A DNA stretch of 6,413 nt from an uncultured Bacteroidota bacterium (GTDB lineage: Bacteria; Bacteroidota; Bacteroidia; Chitinophagales; Saprospiraceae). Location: NCBI GenBank assembly GCA_937926185.1, contig CALEYM010000798.1:1-6413 (forward strand), written 5' to 3'. Of this stretch, positions 1 to 6,413 are shown one piece after another (position 1 is the first letter of the stretch; each line of letters begins with the position of its first letter). Below the pieces are notes generated by a model. That model saw nothing but the letters and a program-made list of their open reading frames with translations, made no database searches and was not told where the DNA came from. The position numbers and the translations under genes are program-made.

Positions 1-1386
1 GGCGTCCAGGTCTTGCACTTGTATTTCCGCCAGCTTCAACAAATGCCGCAACAGTATGCGGTCAAAATCCCGGCTATCTTTTGCGTGTTGAAAAGGTCTG
101 CCGAGTTTTGAAACCAGGTTGTTCAGGTATTGATGATCGCGCAGTTCGAAGTGAATAATGATCTCCAGTATTTTGCCCAGCAGTTGCAGGTCATGCCGGT
201 GCGCATGATGCCGGATGCCGATCAGATCGAGGCAATGACCCAGGGCCTGTTCGTATCGCGCCAGGGCGAAAAGCGCGATAATATGGTTGTAACGCAGCGT
301 GATTTCCCGCGCCCTGTTGATCTTGGCGCCGTATTTTTTCAGCGCTTCTTCCACGCCTGGGAAAACCGCGCAAGCCTCTTCCAGCCGGTTGGTGTTCAGG
401 TAGAGTAATTGTTCGGCCAGGAGGATATTTTGTACCAGTTCGGCTTCCAGGTCAAGCGTAGCGGTAGCTTTCCCGTTCATGGCTTTCAACTCATTCAAAT
501 GATATTCAAAACGCTCAAACGAACGCTCCGCTACGCAAAAATTCAGGTAATTGGAAAAATGCCGGATGTACTGTCCAAGGCGTTCGTTTTTAATGTCCGG
601 TTTTTCTTCCCACAAAGTCAACAGTTCATCCCCCCTTGCCATGGCTTCCCGTGTGTTGCCCTGCAAAAGGGCTTCCATCGACAATAATTGGCACCGATAC
701 ATTTTAGCCAAAAATGTCGGCGCGGTTGCTCCGCGGCCCGCTTGCGGTTCCCGTTTGCCGGCGGGCATGGTGGTCTCCCGCGTGGCGCCTAAACGAAATT
801 GCAGAAAAGCCCTGAAATACGCGACAAACTGGCGGGCTTCCACGTCGAGAAAGCCGGTAATTTCGGCGATTTTTTCCAGGCGTTTGCCAATGGATTCGGC
901 GTACGATTTAAAGTCCGCCTGGGTTTCAATCCGGATCAGGTGCTGAAGGATATCAAATGCCAGGGCGTGGTACTCGTATTGGAGCGCCAGATCCAGCGCA
1001 TCGTTGAGCTTGCCGGAGGCAAGACCGAGCAAACCCCGGTTTTCCAGGATCAGGGCGTCCCGAAGGTCGGCCTCGATCTCGCTGCGTTTGCTGTTTTTTT
1101 CATATAACTGACGTAATGATTTCAAAATGGCCTTCGACAGATAATTTTTCATTGCCGGTATCGGGCCTTCTACGTTCTTTTGCCTTAGATTTTCTTCTAA
1201 TACGTTTTCATCCACATCGGGCACTTCGTTCCCCGACTCCCATTGATTCGAAATATTTTCCAGTTCCTCAAACAGCGCCAGATAAGCAGGCTCGCTGCCA
1301 TCCTGTTTCGTCGCCTGCAAACTAAAGTTTCTTCGCTCGGCTTTTGATAAACTTTTGATTAGCAACAACATATCGCTTGTACGCAT
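1..1386 (-). CDS. TPR-like helical-repeat protein of an uncharacterised Bacteroidota family (3' end missing)
   Basis: Reading the minus strand from an ATG at 1386-1384, the frame stays open for 462 codons to the left edge, so the C-terminus and stop lie outside the window. There is no signal peptide or membrane segment; the product is probably cytoplasmic. The N-terminus has a short block, LLLIKSLSKAERRNF (residues 7-21), and then MKNYLSKAILKSLR (79-92). From memory, both resemble a recurrent family of about 500-residue Bacteroidota proteins of unknown function. The rest is almost wholly predicted helix, rich in Leu, Ala and Glu. One helix pair around residues 367-390 (NHIIALFALARYEQALGHC) fits the TPR pattern of small and aromatic residues. 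A scaffold or protein-protein interaction role is inferred; no catalytic motif is visible. The alternative start is Met6 (1371). It is transcribed divergently from the pentein gene. Confident as a gene, weak on function. Confidence 0.85.
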   Translation of the reverse strand, partial: MRTSDMLLLIKSLSKAERRNFSLQATKQDGSEPAYLALFEELENISNQWESGNEVPDVDENVLEENLRQKNVEGPIPAMKNYLSKAILKSLRQLYEKNSKRSEIEADLRDALILENRGLLGLASGKLNDALDLALQYEYHALAFDILQHLIRIETQADFKSYAESIGKRLEKIAEITGFLDVEARQFVAYFRAFLQFRLGATRETTMPAGKREPQAGRGATAPTFLAKMYRCQLLSMEALLQGNTREAMARGDELLTLWEEKPDIKNERLGQYIRHFSNYLNFCVAERSFERFEYHLNELKAMNGKATATLDLEAELVQNILLAEQLLYLNTNRLEEACAVFPGVEEALKKYGAKINRAREITLRYNHIIALFALARYEQALGHCLDLIGIRHHAHRHDLQLLGKILEIIIHFELRDHQYLNNLVSKLGRPFQHAKDSRDFDRILLRHLLKLAEIQVQDLDA

Positions 1387-1522
1387 AGCACTTCGGTTAC
1401 ATGAAAATAATAAAAAACAAGGCGGATTTTGGAATTCTAAAAAACGGAAAATTTAACAATTGCGGTCGCGCCGGATTTGTAAAACCTTTGTATCGTCTTA
1501 AGATAAAAACAGTTCTTTGAAA
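1387..1522. promoter_or_regulatory. Divergent intergenic spacer carrying both 5' regions
   Basis: These 136 bases separate two divergent starts, so promoters for both the minus-strand helical-repeat gene and the plus-strand pentein gene should lie here. The stretch is AT-rich next to GC-rich coding flanks, with runs such as aaaataataaaaaac near 1400-1420. No convincing Shine-Dalgarno sequence precedes either start, which is normal for Bacteroidota. I found a weak promoter match only on the plus strand; the minus-strand promoter could not be placed. Confidence 0.6.
1459..1490 (+). promoter_or_regulatory. Possible Bacteroidota-type promoter of the pentein gene
   Basis: ATTG at 1459-1462, a 20-base spacer, and AACCTTTG at 1483-1490 match the Bacteroidota primary sigma factor consensus (TTTG, 19-21 bases, TAnnTTTG) with one mismatch in each element. 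This would put the transcription start a few bases downstream of 1490, leaving a leader of roughly 25-30 bases before the ATG at 1523. The consensus is short and the region AT-rich, so a chance match is quite possible. Confidence 0.3.
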
Positions 1523-2671
1523 ATGTATGCTTCAAACATTTTTTCCTCGATTGAGGGCCGGATCAAAACGCTGCTCATGGCGGCGCCCGACCCGGGCGAC
1601 CGGGATCAGACCGGGCGGATTTCGGCAGTGCTGAACGTGCTGCCGGCTGATGCAGGTTTGCTGGTATGGTGCAATTATGCGGCTGACCGGGATGCGTTGC
1701 AGGCGCAGCTACAAGTCATGCACAAGCATATTAAAATATTAAGGGGTGACGCCGGAACACCGCTTCCCGCCGAGTTTCGATGCCTGGTGATTTCGCCTGC
1801 CGGCGAAAAGGAAAACTACTCCCACTGGGTGCGCGATCCCTTGTTATTTTGTTGGGGAAACGGTAAATCGGTAGGAATACTGAGGAGTCGCGGGGCGAAA
1901 CTGGAAGACCAATCCTGGCCGGAGAAATATCTGGGCAAAATTAAAATTGGGAATTTGACATTCACGGTAAATAAAGAAACTTTTTTACCCGTTGCCGGCG
2001 GAAATTTTTTGTGCCACCAAAACACCGTATTCGTCGGCCATCACCAGTTTGCCGCTTTTTCGGCCGAAACCGGAATTCAGGCAACAACGGAACAACTGCT
2101 GAACGCCCTGAACGAAAACGGCAACTTTACCCGCGTGATCCGGATTGGCGAAACGACCGCCCACGAGCCCACCCGCCTGCCGCACATCGATCTATACCTG
2201 ACCCTGACCGGCATACGCCGCGGATGGCGCAAAAAATACGTCGTCCTGCTGGGCGAATGTATGGCCATTCACAAAGACCAGGCGCCCGATGCCGACGTAG
2301 ACAACATCGCCGCGGGCATCAACCGCTACCTCGGCGCCGTAGAAAAACAGCTGGTAGCGGAAGGGTTCGAGCCGCTGCGAATACCCCTGCCCCTGATCGC
2401 GGCGGATACCCTGCGCAATGCCAGCCTTTGTTCGTACAACAACTGCTTAGTGCAGCGCGCCGACCCGGAAAATACCGTGTGGCTGCCCCGCTACACCTTT
2501 GAGCGCGAACCGGAGCCCTGGTACGCGGCGCTGAAAACAGCCGAAGAGACCGTGACGAAAACCTGGGAATCGCTGGGTTATTCGGTGCGGTTTGTCGACG
2601 CCAACTTCCATTCCATTTTGGACGAATACGGCTCGCTGCATTGTATCACACAAGAAATCCGGCGTGTTTGA
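1523..2671 (+). CDS. Pentein-fold guanidino-group hydrolase-like protein (agmatine/peptidylarginine deiminase family)
   Basis: This 382-residue protein carries, in order, the signatures of the agmatine deiminase and bacterial peptidylarginine deiminase superfamily. These are WVRD at 102-105 (Asp105 would bind the guanidinium group), GGN at 159-161, HID at 221-223 (the catalytic His-x-Asp pair), SYNN at 304-307, and GSLHCITQE near the end with the presumed nucleophile Cys374. The length fits agmatine deiminases. Family members hydrolyse guanidino groups, for example agmatine to N-carbamoylputrescine or arginine to citrulline. The residue before GG is Ala158, whereas agmatine and arginine deiminases have a Glu there, so the substrate is uncertain and may not be agmatine. 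There is no signal peptide or sorting domain, so it is probably cytoplasmic. I chose the ATG at 1523; an in-frame TTG two codons upstream (1517) is less likely. Stop TGA at 2669-2671. Fold assignment fairly sure, exact activity not. Confidence 0.82.
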   Translation: MYASNIFSSIEGRIKTLLMAAPDPGDRDQTGRISAVLNVLPADAGLLVWCNYAADRDALQAQLQVMHKHIKILRGDAGTPLPAEFRCLVISPAGEKENYSHWVRDPLLFCWGNGKSVGILRSRGAKLEDQSWPEKYLGKIKIGNLTFTVNKETFLPVAGGNFLCHQNTVFVGHHQFAAFSAETGIQATTEQLLNALNENGNFTRVIRIGETTAHEPTRLPHIDLYLTLTGIRRGWRKKYVVLLGECMAIHKDQAPDADVDNIAAGINRYLGAVEKQLVAEGFEPLRIPLPLIAADTLRNASLCSYNNCLVQRADPENTVWLPRYTFEREPEPWYAALKTAEETVTKTWESLGYSVRFVDANFHSILDEYGSLHCITQEIRRV

Positions 2672-2792
2672 AGCGCCTTGCAACATGAAACAAACAAATC
2701 GTTTAGCACAAAGACAAGAAACACCGGTCACACTTTGTCAATGTGTTCAACATAACTGAAACCATCATTTTCACCAACCAAACAGTTTCATT
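2672..2792. other. Spacer between pentein and beta-helix genes
   Basis: The 121 non-coding bases contain a 6-base inverted repeat, ACAAAG at 2708-2713 and CTTTGT at 2733-2738, with a 19-base loop. No T-run follows it, so it is not a typical terminator. A promoter for the next gene would be expected here, but no well-spaced match to the Bacteroidota consensus was found. The sequence just before the ATG at 2793 (cagtttcatt) has no Shine-Dalgarno motif. Confidence 0.5.
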
Positions 2793-5723
2793 ATGAACGA
2801 TTTACTCAAATTCCGACTGCGCGTGGGTCAGGTGTGCCCAAACCTGATCACGCCAATTACCATTTTGCTGCTTTTCTTTGTGGCCACCGCCCACCGAATC
2901 GCCGCCCAAACTCCGCCTCCGCATTTGCCATGCGAGAAAGAAACGCCAACTTTTATTGGGAGCCCCGACCCTACTTTATGTGAGCAGTTTCCGAACTTTT
3001 CCTGCGACATCCAGATTGGGGCGGGAACGCCCTTCCCTAAATCCTCTATGGTAGGGTCGTTGTCCCTGGCCGGGAATGTCTGCATTATTGGCGATTTTGA
3101 AGTGGACCAACCCTTCACTTTCCTCAACGCTGTTATCAAAATTAACCCCGGCGTAACAATTTCGATCACGCCCAGTCCAAACTGGTATGAGCCGGGAAGT
3201 TCCCTGTATATCGACAACTCCAGGTTGTTCGCCTGTAACGGACTTTGGAAGGGTATCACGCTCGGTCATCTTTCCACTTTAGTTACGCAGAACAACACTG
3301 AAATCGAAGATGCGGAGACGGCCATTTATGCAACCGGATTATGTGAGTTGTACATCCAACAGACCACATTCAACCGCGACCGGGTTGGCATCGAACTGAA
3401 TCAGCCCATCCCCAACAGTTTTGTTCCGGGCCCGATCGTCTGGACTTTTTCGGGCAATAATTTTACCTGTGACGCTCCCCTGAACGGCACGATTGACGAG
3501 ATTACTTATGCCGGGGTAAAATTATTTTACAACTTTCTTTACACTTCACAGGTTGGCACAAACACCTTTTCCGACATCCAATACGGCATCTATTCTGAAG
3601 GCAGCGCCATCAGCGCATATAACCTTGTTTTTCAAAGTATCCGTCGTGACGGCATTTTTATGGACAAGGGCAATATGAATCTTAGGGCATCGCAATTTTT
3701 AAATGGGTATGACAAAGGCATACATATCGAATCTGCGAATAACGTTTCCATTTCCAGCAATTGCTACTTTCGTTGGGATGACGATTTGCCACTACTCGTG
3801 CCAGACCTGAACCTATATTACGGCATCCATATAAAAGGTTTTGCCGTCGCAAGCAACACCAATATTTCCGGAAACCTTTTTTCTGCTGACCTGACATCGG
3901 AACAAAAAAGGGTAATCGGAGTATGGTACGAAGGTTCCGATATCGGTGGGGGGACGGCTATTGGCATGACGCAGAACACACTTCACTTCTACGGAGGCCC
4001 CGCGATAGGAATACTTTTGGAAGGCGATTTTCCAAGCGAAAGCCGGATTAATATTTATAATAATGATTTTGACATCCAAAACCAACTCGGAGCCGGAGAT
4101 CCTGCCTGTGTCTGGAGTTCTGGGGATAAATACGATTTCGATATTATTGGAAACAGGTTTTATAACGGTCTGCCTACAAATGGCTGGGCTATGGGAGTGA
4201 TATTGCGGGGGTCGGAAGGCACAGGGAACCAGGTAAGTGATAATCATTTTGAGCCTGGCCTTTATCTTGAATCTTACCTCTGCGGCGTTCAGGTGCAGGA
4301 TTTCAAAAACACCAAATTCTGCGCTAATACCTTCTTGAACGCCAACCGCTCCTTCTGTTTTGGAGGGCAAAACATCGGCACGGATTTTACGGGAAACATT
4401 GCTTATGGCTCACAACTATTGATGTTGTACGATCAGTCCTGGATCGAAGACCAAGACCAAAAAGGCAACCAGTGGGTGGCTGAATATCAAGGGATTATTT
4501 TGCCTTTCGTTGCATTCCCACAGGCTGAATGCATAAATCCGGATTTTGCTGATTATTCAGAATTCCATGTCCATACCCTGCAGTCAACGACACATACAGG
4601 CCCCGGCTTTAACCCATTTCACCCACGGGACATCTTCCCTGATGATGAAGACGAATGGTGGTCACAACAAAATGGCACCCCAGCAGGTGGTTGTATTGAC
4701 GAGATTATTGGGACGGGCGATGGTGACACTAAACTCAAAAGAGCAGTTGCCGACGGTTCGCTGGCAGCCCAATTCAGCGCCCCTTCCATGAACTGGCAGG
4801 CTGAGCGCACGCTTTATTTTGCCCTGAAACAAAACCCCTCGCTGGAAAGCCTCTACCCGGCCTACTCCACTTTCATGTCTGCAAAGGAAGGTAGTAACAT
4901 AGACAAATTGTACCAGGTTGCTACTGCCTTGAATGGCGCGCGGAACGGAGACGCAACTCTGCGGAGCGATGCCGCGAACAACCGCACTTCAATGGACGAT
5001 GTGTTGGTGCAAATAGAGGCTGCCCACGCGGCATGGCAGAACGCCTCAACGACCGCCGAGAAAGAGGCTGCCAAAACCACCATGCAACAGGAAACAGGCG
5101 AACTAATGGCGCTTTTGCAAAATACGGCCAATTTCCAGGCTACCTACAAGCAAAATCTCCAAAGTGCGCTTGCCGGCATCCAACAAACCAACAACAGCAT
5201 CAGCAACGCCAACGAATGGGAGGGGTATGAAAAAACCGTGAATTCGATTTTTATCAGTTACCTCCAAAACGGGGCCTTAGCAGAAGGGGAGCAGGCGGAT
5301 TTGGAAACAATAGCGAAGTTGTGTCCCAAAGTTGGCGGCATGGCGGTGTACAAAGCCCGCGGCATCCTGCCCGAGTGCGTCCGGGTGGTCGACTGGGACA
5401 ACCACGAAGGCTGCTACCCCGCGCCGGAGCCGCTTACGCCCGTCGAGCCTCGTTCGGACGAGCACTTTCCCTCCCTGAAAAATGTTGAAAGCGTGCAAGT
5501 AGTCCCCAATCCAGCCTTCGAAACGGCGACTGTTGTTGTTCCTGACGGGAAGCAAGGGAGCATAAGGCTTTTTAGTGCTTTTGGCAATTTAGTGTCGGAG
5601 CAGCAGTTCGCGTCACCGAAAACAAGTTTCGGCCTGACCATGCTGCCGACGGGCATTTATTACTTCGACATTCTCTATTCCGACGGGCAGCGTGAGTGCC
5701 TGAAATTCGTCGTGTCGAAATAA
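2793..5723 (+). CDS. Secreted beta-helix protein with T9SS type A C-terminal sorting domain
   Basis: This 976-residue protein has four visible parts. Residues 1-38 form a signal peptide with hydrophobic core ITILLLFFVATA and a likely cleavage site IAA|Q. Residues of about 80-540 look like a right-handed parallel beta-helix: many short strands with Asn/Gly turns, such as NNTEIEDAETAIYA (from 167), YGIHIKG, INIYNNDF and GNRFYNG. Residues of about 640-860 switch to an Ala/Gln/Glu-rich alpha-helical module ending in CPKVGGMAVYKARG (from Cys844). Residues 900-976 are a T9SS type A sorting domain: VVPNPAFETATV, the GSIRLFSAFGNLV strand, LPTGIYYFDI and a final LKFVVSK. T9SS cargo crosses the outer membrane and is usually anchored or released there with this domain removed. 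About 18 cysteines lie in the mature part. The beta-helix could bind or cleave polysaccharide, but I see no catalytic motif and name no substrate. Secretion is well supported; function unknown. Confidence 0.9.
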   Translation: MNDLLKFRLRVGQVCPNLITPITILLLFFVATAHRIAAQTPPPHLPCEKETPTFIGSPDPTLCEQFPNFSCDIQIGAGTPFPKSSMVGSLSLAGNVCIIGDFEVDQPFTFLNAVIKINPGVTISITPSPNWYEPGSSLYIDNSRLFACNGLWKGITLGHLSTLVTQNNTEIEDAETAIYATGLCELYIQQTTFNRDRVGIELNQPIPNSFVPGPIVWTFSGNNFTCDAPLNGTIDEITYAGVKLFYNFLYTSQVGTNTFSDIQYGIYSEGSAISAYNLVFQSIRRDGIFMDKGNMNLRASQFLNGYDKGIHIESANNVSISSNCYFRWDDDLPLLVPDLNLYYGIHIKGFAVASNTNISGNLFSADLTSEQKRVIGVWYEGSDIGGGTAIGMTQNTLHFYGGPAIGILLEGDFPSESRINIYNNDFDIQNQLGAGDPACVWSSGDKYDFDIIGNRFYNGLPTNGWAMGVILRGSEGTGNQVSDNHFEPGLYLESYLCGVQVQDFKNTKFCANTFLNANRSFCFGGQNIGTDFTGNIAYGSQLLMLYDQSWIEDQDQKGNQWVAEYQGIILPFVAFPQAECINPDFADYSEFHVHTLQSTTHTGPGFNPFHPRDIFPDDEDEWWSQQNGTPAGGCIDEIIGTGDGDTKLKRAVADGSLAAQFSAPSMNWQAERTLYFALKQNPSLESLYPAYSTFMSAKEGSNIDKLYQVATALNGARNGDATLRSDAANNRTSMDDVLVQIEAAHAAWQNASTTAEKEAAKTTMQQETGELMALLQNTANFQATYKQNLQSALAGIQQTNNSISNANEWEGYEKTVNSIFISYLQNGALAEGEQADLETIAKLCPKVGGMAVYKARGILPECVRVVDWDNHEGCYPAPEPLTPVEPRSDEHFPSLKNVESVQVVPNPAFETATVVVPDGKQGSIRLFSAFGNLVSEQQFASPKTSFGLTMLPTGIYYFDILYSDGQRECLKFVVSK

Positions 5724-5739
5724 AGCAGATACACTTTAT

Positions 5740-5771
5740 GGGCACGATATGTGACTTGCCCCGCTTTTTTT
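5740..5771 (+). terminator. Candidate intrinsic terminator after the beta-helix gene
   Basis: A 5-base-pair stem, GGGCA (5740-5744) with TGCCC (5757-5761), encloses a 12-base loop and is followed after three bases by seven T (5765-5771). It begins 17 bases after the stop codon at 5721-5723. The stem is short and the loop long, so the hairpin is weak; the T-run is the better part of the evidence. If real, it would separate transcription of this gene from the next one, whose start lies 22 bases after the T-run. Confidence 0.4.
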
Positions 5772-5793
5772 CATCACACAATCCGTTCAGGCC

Positions 5794-6413
5794 ATGCGCT
5801 TTATATTTTCTTTACTCTCCGTCTTTCTCCTGTGTGTTTTTATAGCCCATGCACAGCAAGGCTATGGCAACCAATGGATTTTTGGGCGCTTCAGTTTCCC
5901 CAATTACAGCCCTTCGGGCACGATTCTCAATTTCAATGATGACACCCTGAAAATAGAGCCGGTTGACAAGTCGATGGAATTGGAAGGTTCTTGTGCCATT
6001 ATGTGCGATTCTGTGGGAAAGTTACTGTTTTACTCCAATGGCTGCTATATCGCCAACGCCACTCACCAAGTGATGGTCAACGGCGATTCTATCGGAAAGG
6101 GCTTGCTGGAAACCAGTTTTTGCAATACAGGCGGGAATCCAACGATTCAAGGTATGATAGCTTTGCCCAAACCCGGATGCGATAATCTTTATTATCTGTT
6201 TTATACGGATATCGACGACCCTTATTTTATGCAACCCTTTTTCCCATTGGCTCCCGTAACATTATACTATTCAGTTATTGATATGGCAATGGAAAATGGA
6301 TTGGGAAGGGTTGTTGAAAAAAATGTAATTGTTTTGCAGGATACGTTTTCAAGAGGCATGATACAGGCTGTGCAACATGCTAATGGAAAAGACTGGTGGA
6401 TTATTCAGCCAAA
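5794..6413 (+). CDS. Exported protein, N-terminal part of a Bacteroidota beta-propeller-like surface family (3' end missing)
   Basis: The ATG at 5794 opens a frame that runs without a stop to the right edge, giving 206 residues of a longer protein. Residues 1-20 are a signal peptide (MRFIFSLLSVFLLCVFIAHA) with cleavage at AHA|Q. The mature part has a run of short blocks that I recognise from large Bacteroidota exported proteins: EGSCAIMCDSVGKLLFYSNG (64-83), YYLFYTDID (from 133), LYYSVIDM (157-164) and HANGKDWWI (from 195). In that family they form strands of a repeat or propeller-like domain, often followed by PKD repeats and a T9SS or gliding-motility C-terminal domain. Those downstream parts cannot be seen here. 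The role is probably at the cell surface, but the ligand is unknown. It starts 70 bases after the beta-helix gene on the same strand. The 6181-6240 segment is AT-rich (32% G+C by count). Family recognition is from memory. Confidence 0.8.
   Translation, partial: MRFIFSLLSVFLLCVFIAHAQQGYGNQWIFGRFSFPNYSPSGTILNFNDDTLKIEPVDKSMELEGSCAIMCDSVGKLLFYSNGCYIANATHQVMVNGDSIGKGLLETSFCNTGGNPTIQGMIALPKPGCDNLYYLFYTDIDDPYFMQPFFPLAPVTLYYSVIDMAMENGLGRVVEKNVIVLQDTFSRGMIQAVQHANGKDWWIIQP

Noticed and set aside
130..1107. Several plus-strand open frames of 92-131 codons in tandem (from 130, 409, 551 and 799).
   Set aside because: They lie antisense to one uninterrupted 462-codon minus-strand frame with family-like motifs, and their translations have no recognisable domains.
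1496..1503. Eight-base palindrome TCTTAAGA in the divergent spacer as an operator.
   Set aside because: A single 8-base palindrome in an AT-rich spacer is expected by chance, and no second copy was seen nearby.
1517..1525. A TTG start at 1517, two codons upstream of the chosen ATG.
   Set aside because: The ATG at 1523 is the commoner start type and adding Met-Lys brings no extra motif.
2011..2502. A 163-codon plus-strand frame rich in Arg and Pro.
   Set aside because: It overlaps the pentein gene in another frame; Arg/Pro richness is typical of a shifted frame through GC-rich coding sequence.
1523..2671. Secreted peptidylarginine deiminase like that of Porphyromonas gingivalis.
   Set aside because: That enzyme is a T9SS cargo, but this product has neither a signal peptide nor a C-terminal sorting domain; it ends eight residues after the catalytic Cys.
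2708..2738. Inverted repeat ACAAAG/CTTTGT as a terminator for the pentein gene.
   Set aside because: The stem is only six pairs, AT-rich, with a 19-base loop and no following T-run.
2734..2760. TTTG at 2734-2737 with TAACTGAA at 2753-2760 as a promoter for the beta-helix gene.
   Set aside because: The spacer is 15 bases rather than 19-21, and the second element misses most of TAnnTTTG.
3813..4370. A 185-codon minus-strand frame.
   Set aside because: It is antisense to the beta-helix gene, whose frame is continuous and has clear domains; no domain or signal was recognised in the antisense product.
5794..5856. Lipoprotein signal with Cys14 (FLLC) in the last gene.
   Set aside because: The hydrophobic core continues after the Cys to a good signal peptidase I site AHA|Q, so an ordinary signal peptide is more likely.

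Overview
The window looks like a chromosomal segment from a Bacteroidota bacterium, most likely the Saprospiraceae or a related group; this is inference from protein families, not from a marker gene. The pointers are a secreted protein ending in a type IX secretion system (T9SS) type A sorting domain, the N-terminus of a second exported protein from a repeat family typical of that phylum, a cytoplasmic helical-repeat protein of a Bacteroidota type, and no strong Shine-Dalgarno sequences before the starts. I see no RNA genes, CRISPR arrays, insertion sequences or phage genes.

Layout. Positions 1-1386 (minus strand) hold the first 462 codons of a large TPR-like helical protein whose 3' end lies beyond the left edge. 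A 136-base spacer (1387-1522) separates it from a divergent plus-strand gene (1523-2671). That gene encodes a pentein-fold enzyme related to agmatine deiminase and peptidylarginine deiminase. It keeps the WxRD, HxD and C-terminal HCITQ catalytic signatures but appears to lack the glutamate that normally precedes the Gly-Gly motif. After a 121-base spacer comes a 976-residue exported protein (2793-5723): signal peptide, right-handed parallel beta-helix, a separate alpha-helical module, and a T9SS C-terminal sorting domain. A candidate intrinsic terminator follows. The last gene (5794 to the right edge) begins a second exported protein of a Bacteroidota beta-propeller-like surface or adhesin family; only its first 206 residues are present.

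How they fit together. The two right-hand genes share a theme of export and a cell-surface role. The left-hand divergent pair looks cytoplasmic, and no shared pathway can be proven from this window. Base composition is strongly mosaic: sampled 60-base blocks range from 32% to 70% G+C, with the beta-helix and the start of the last gene AT-rich and the pentein gene and the 3' part of the beta-helix gene GC-rich. The most interesting items are the atypical pentein active site and the three-module architecture of the beta-helix protein.
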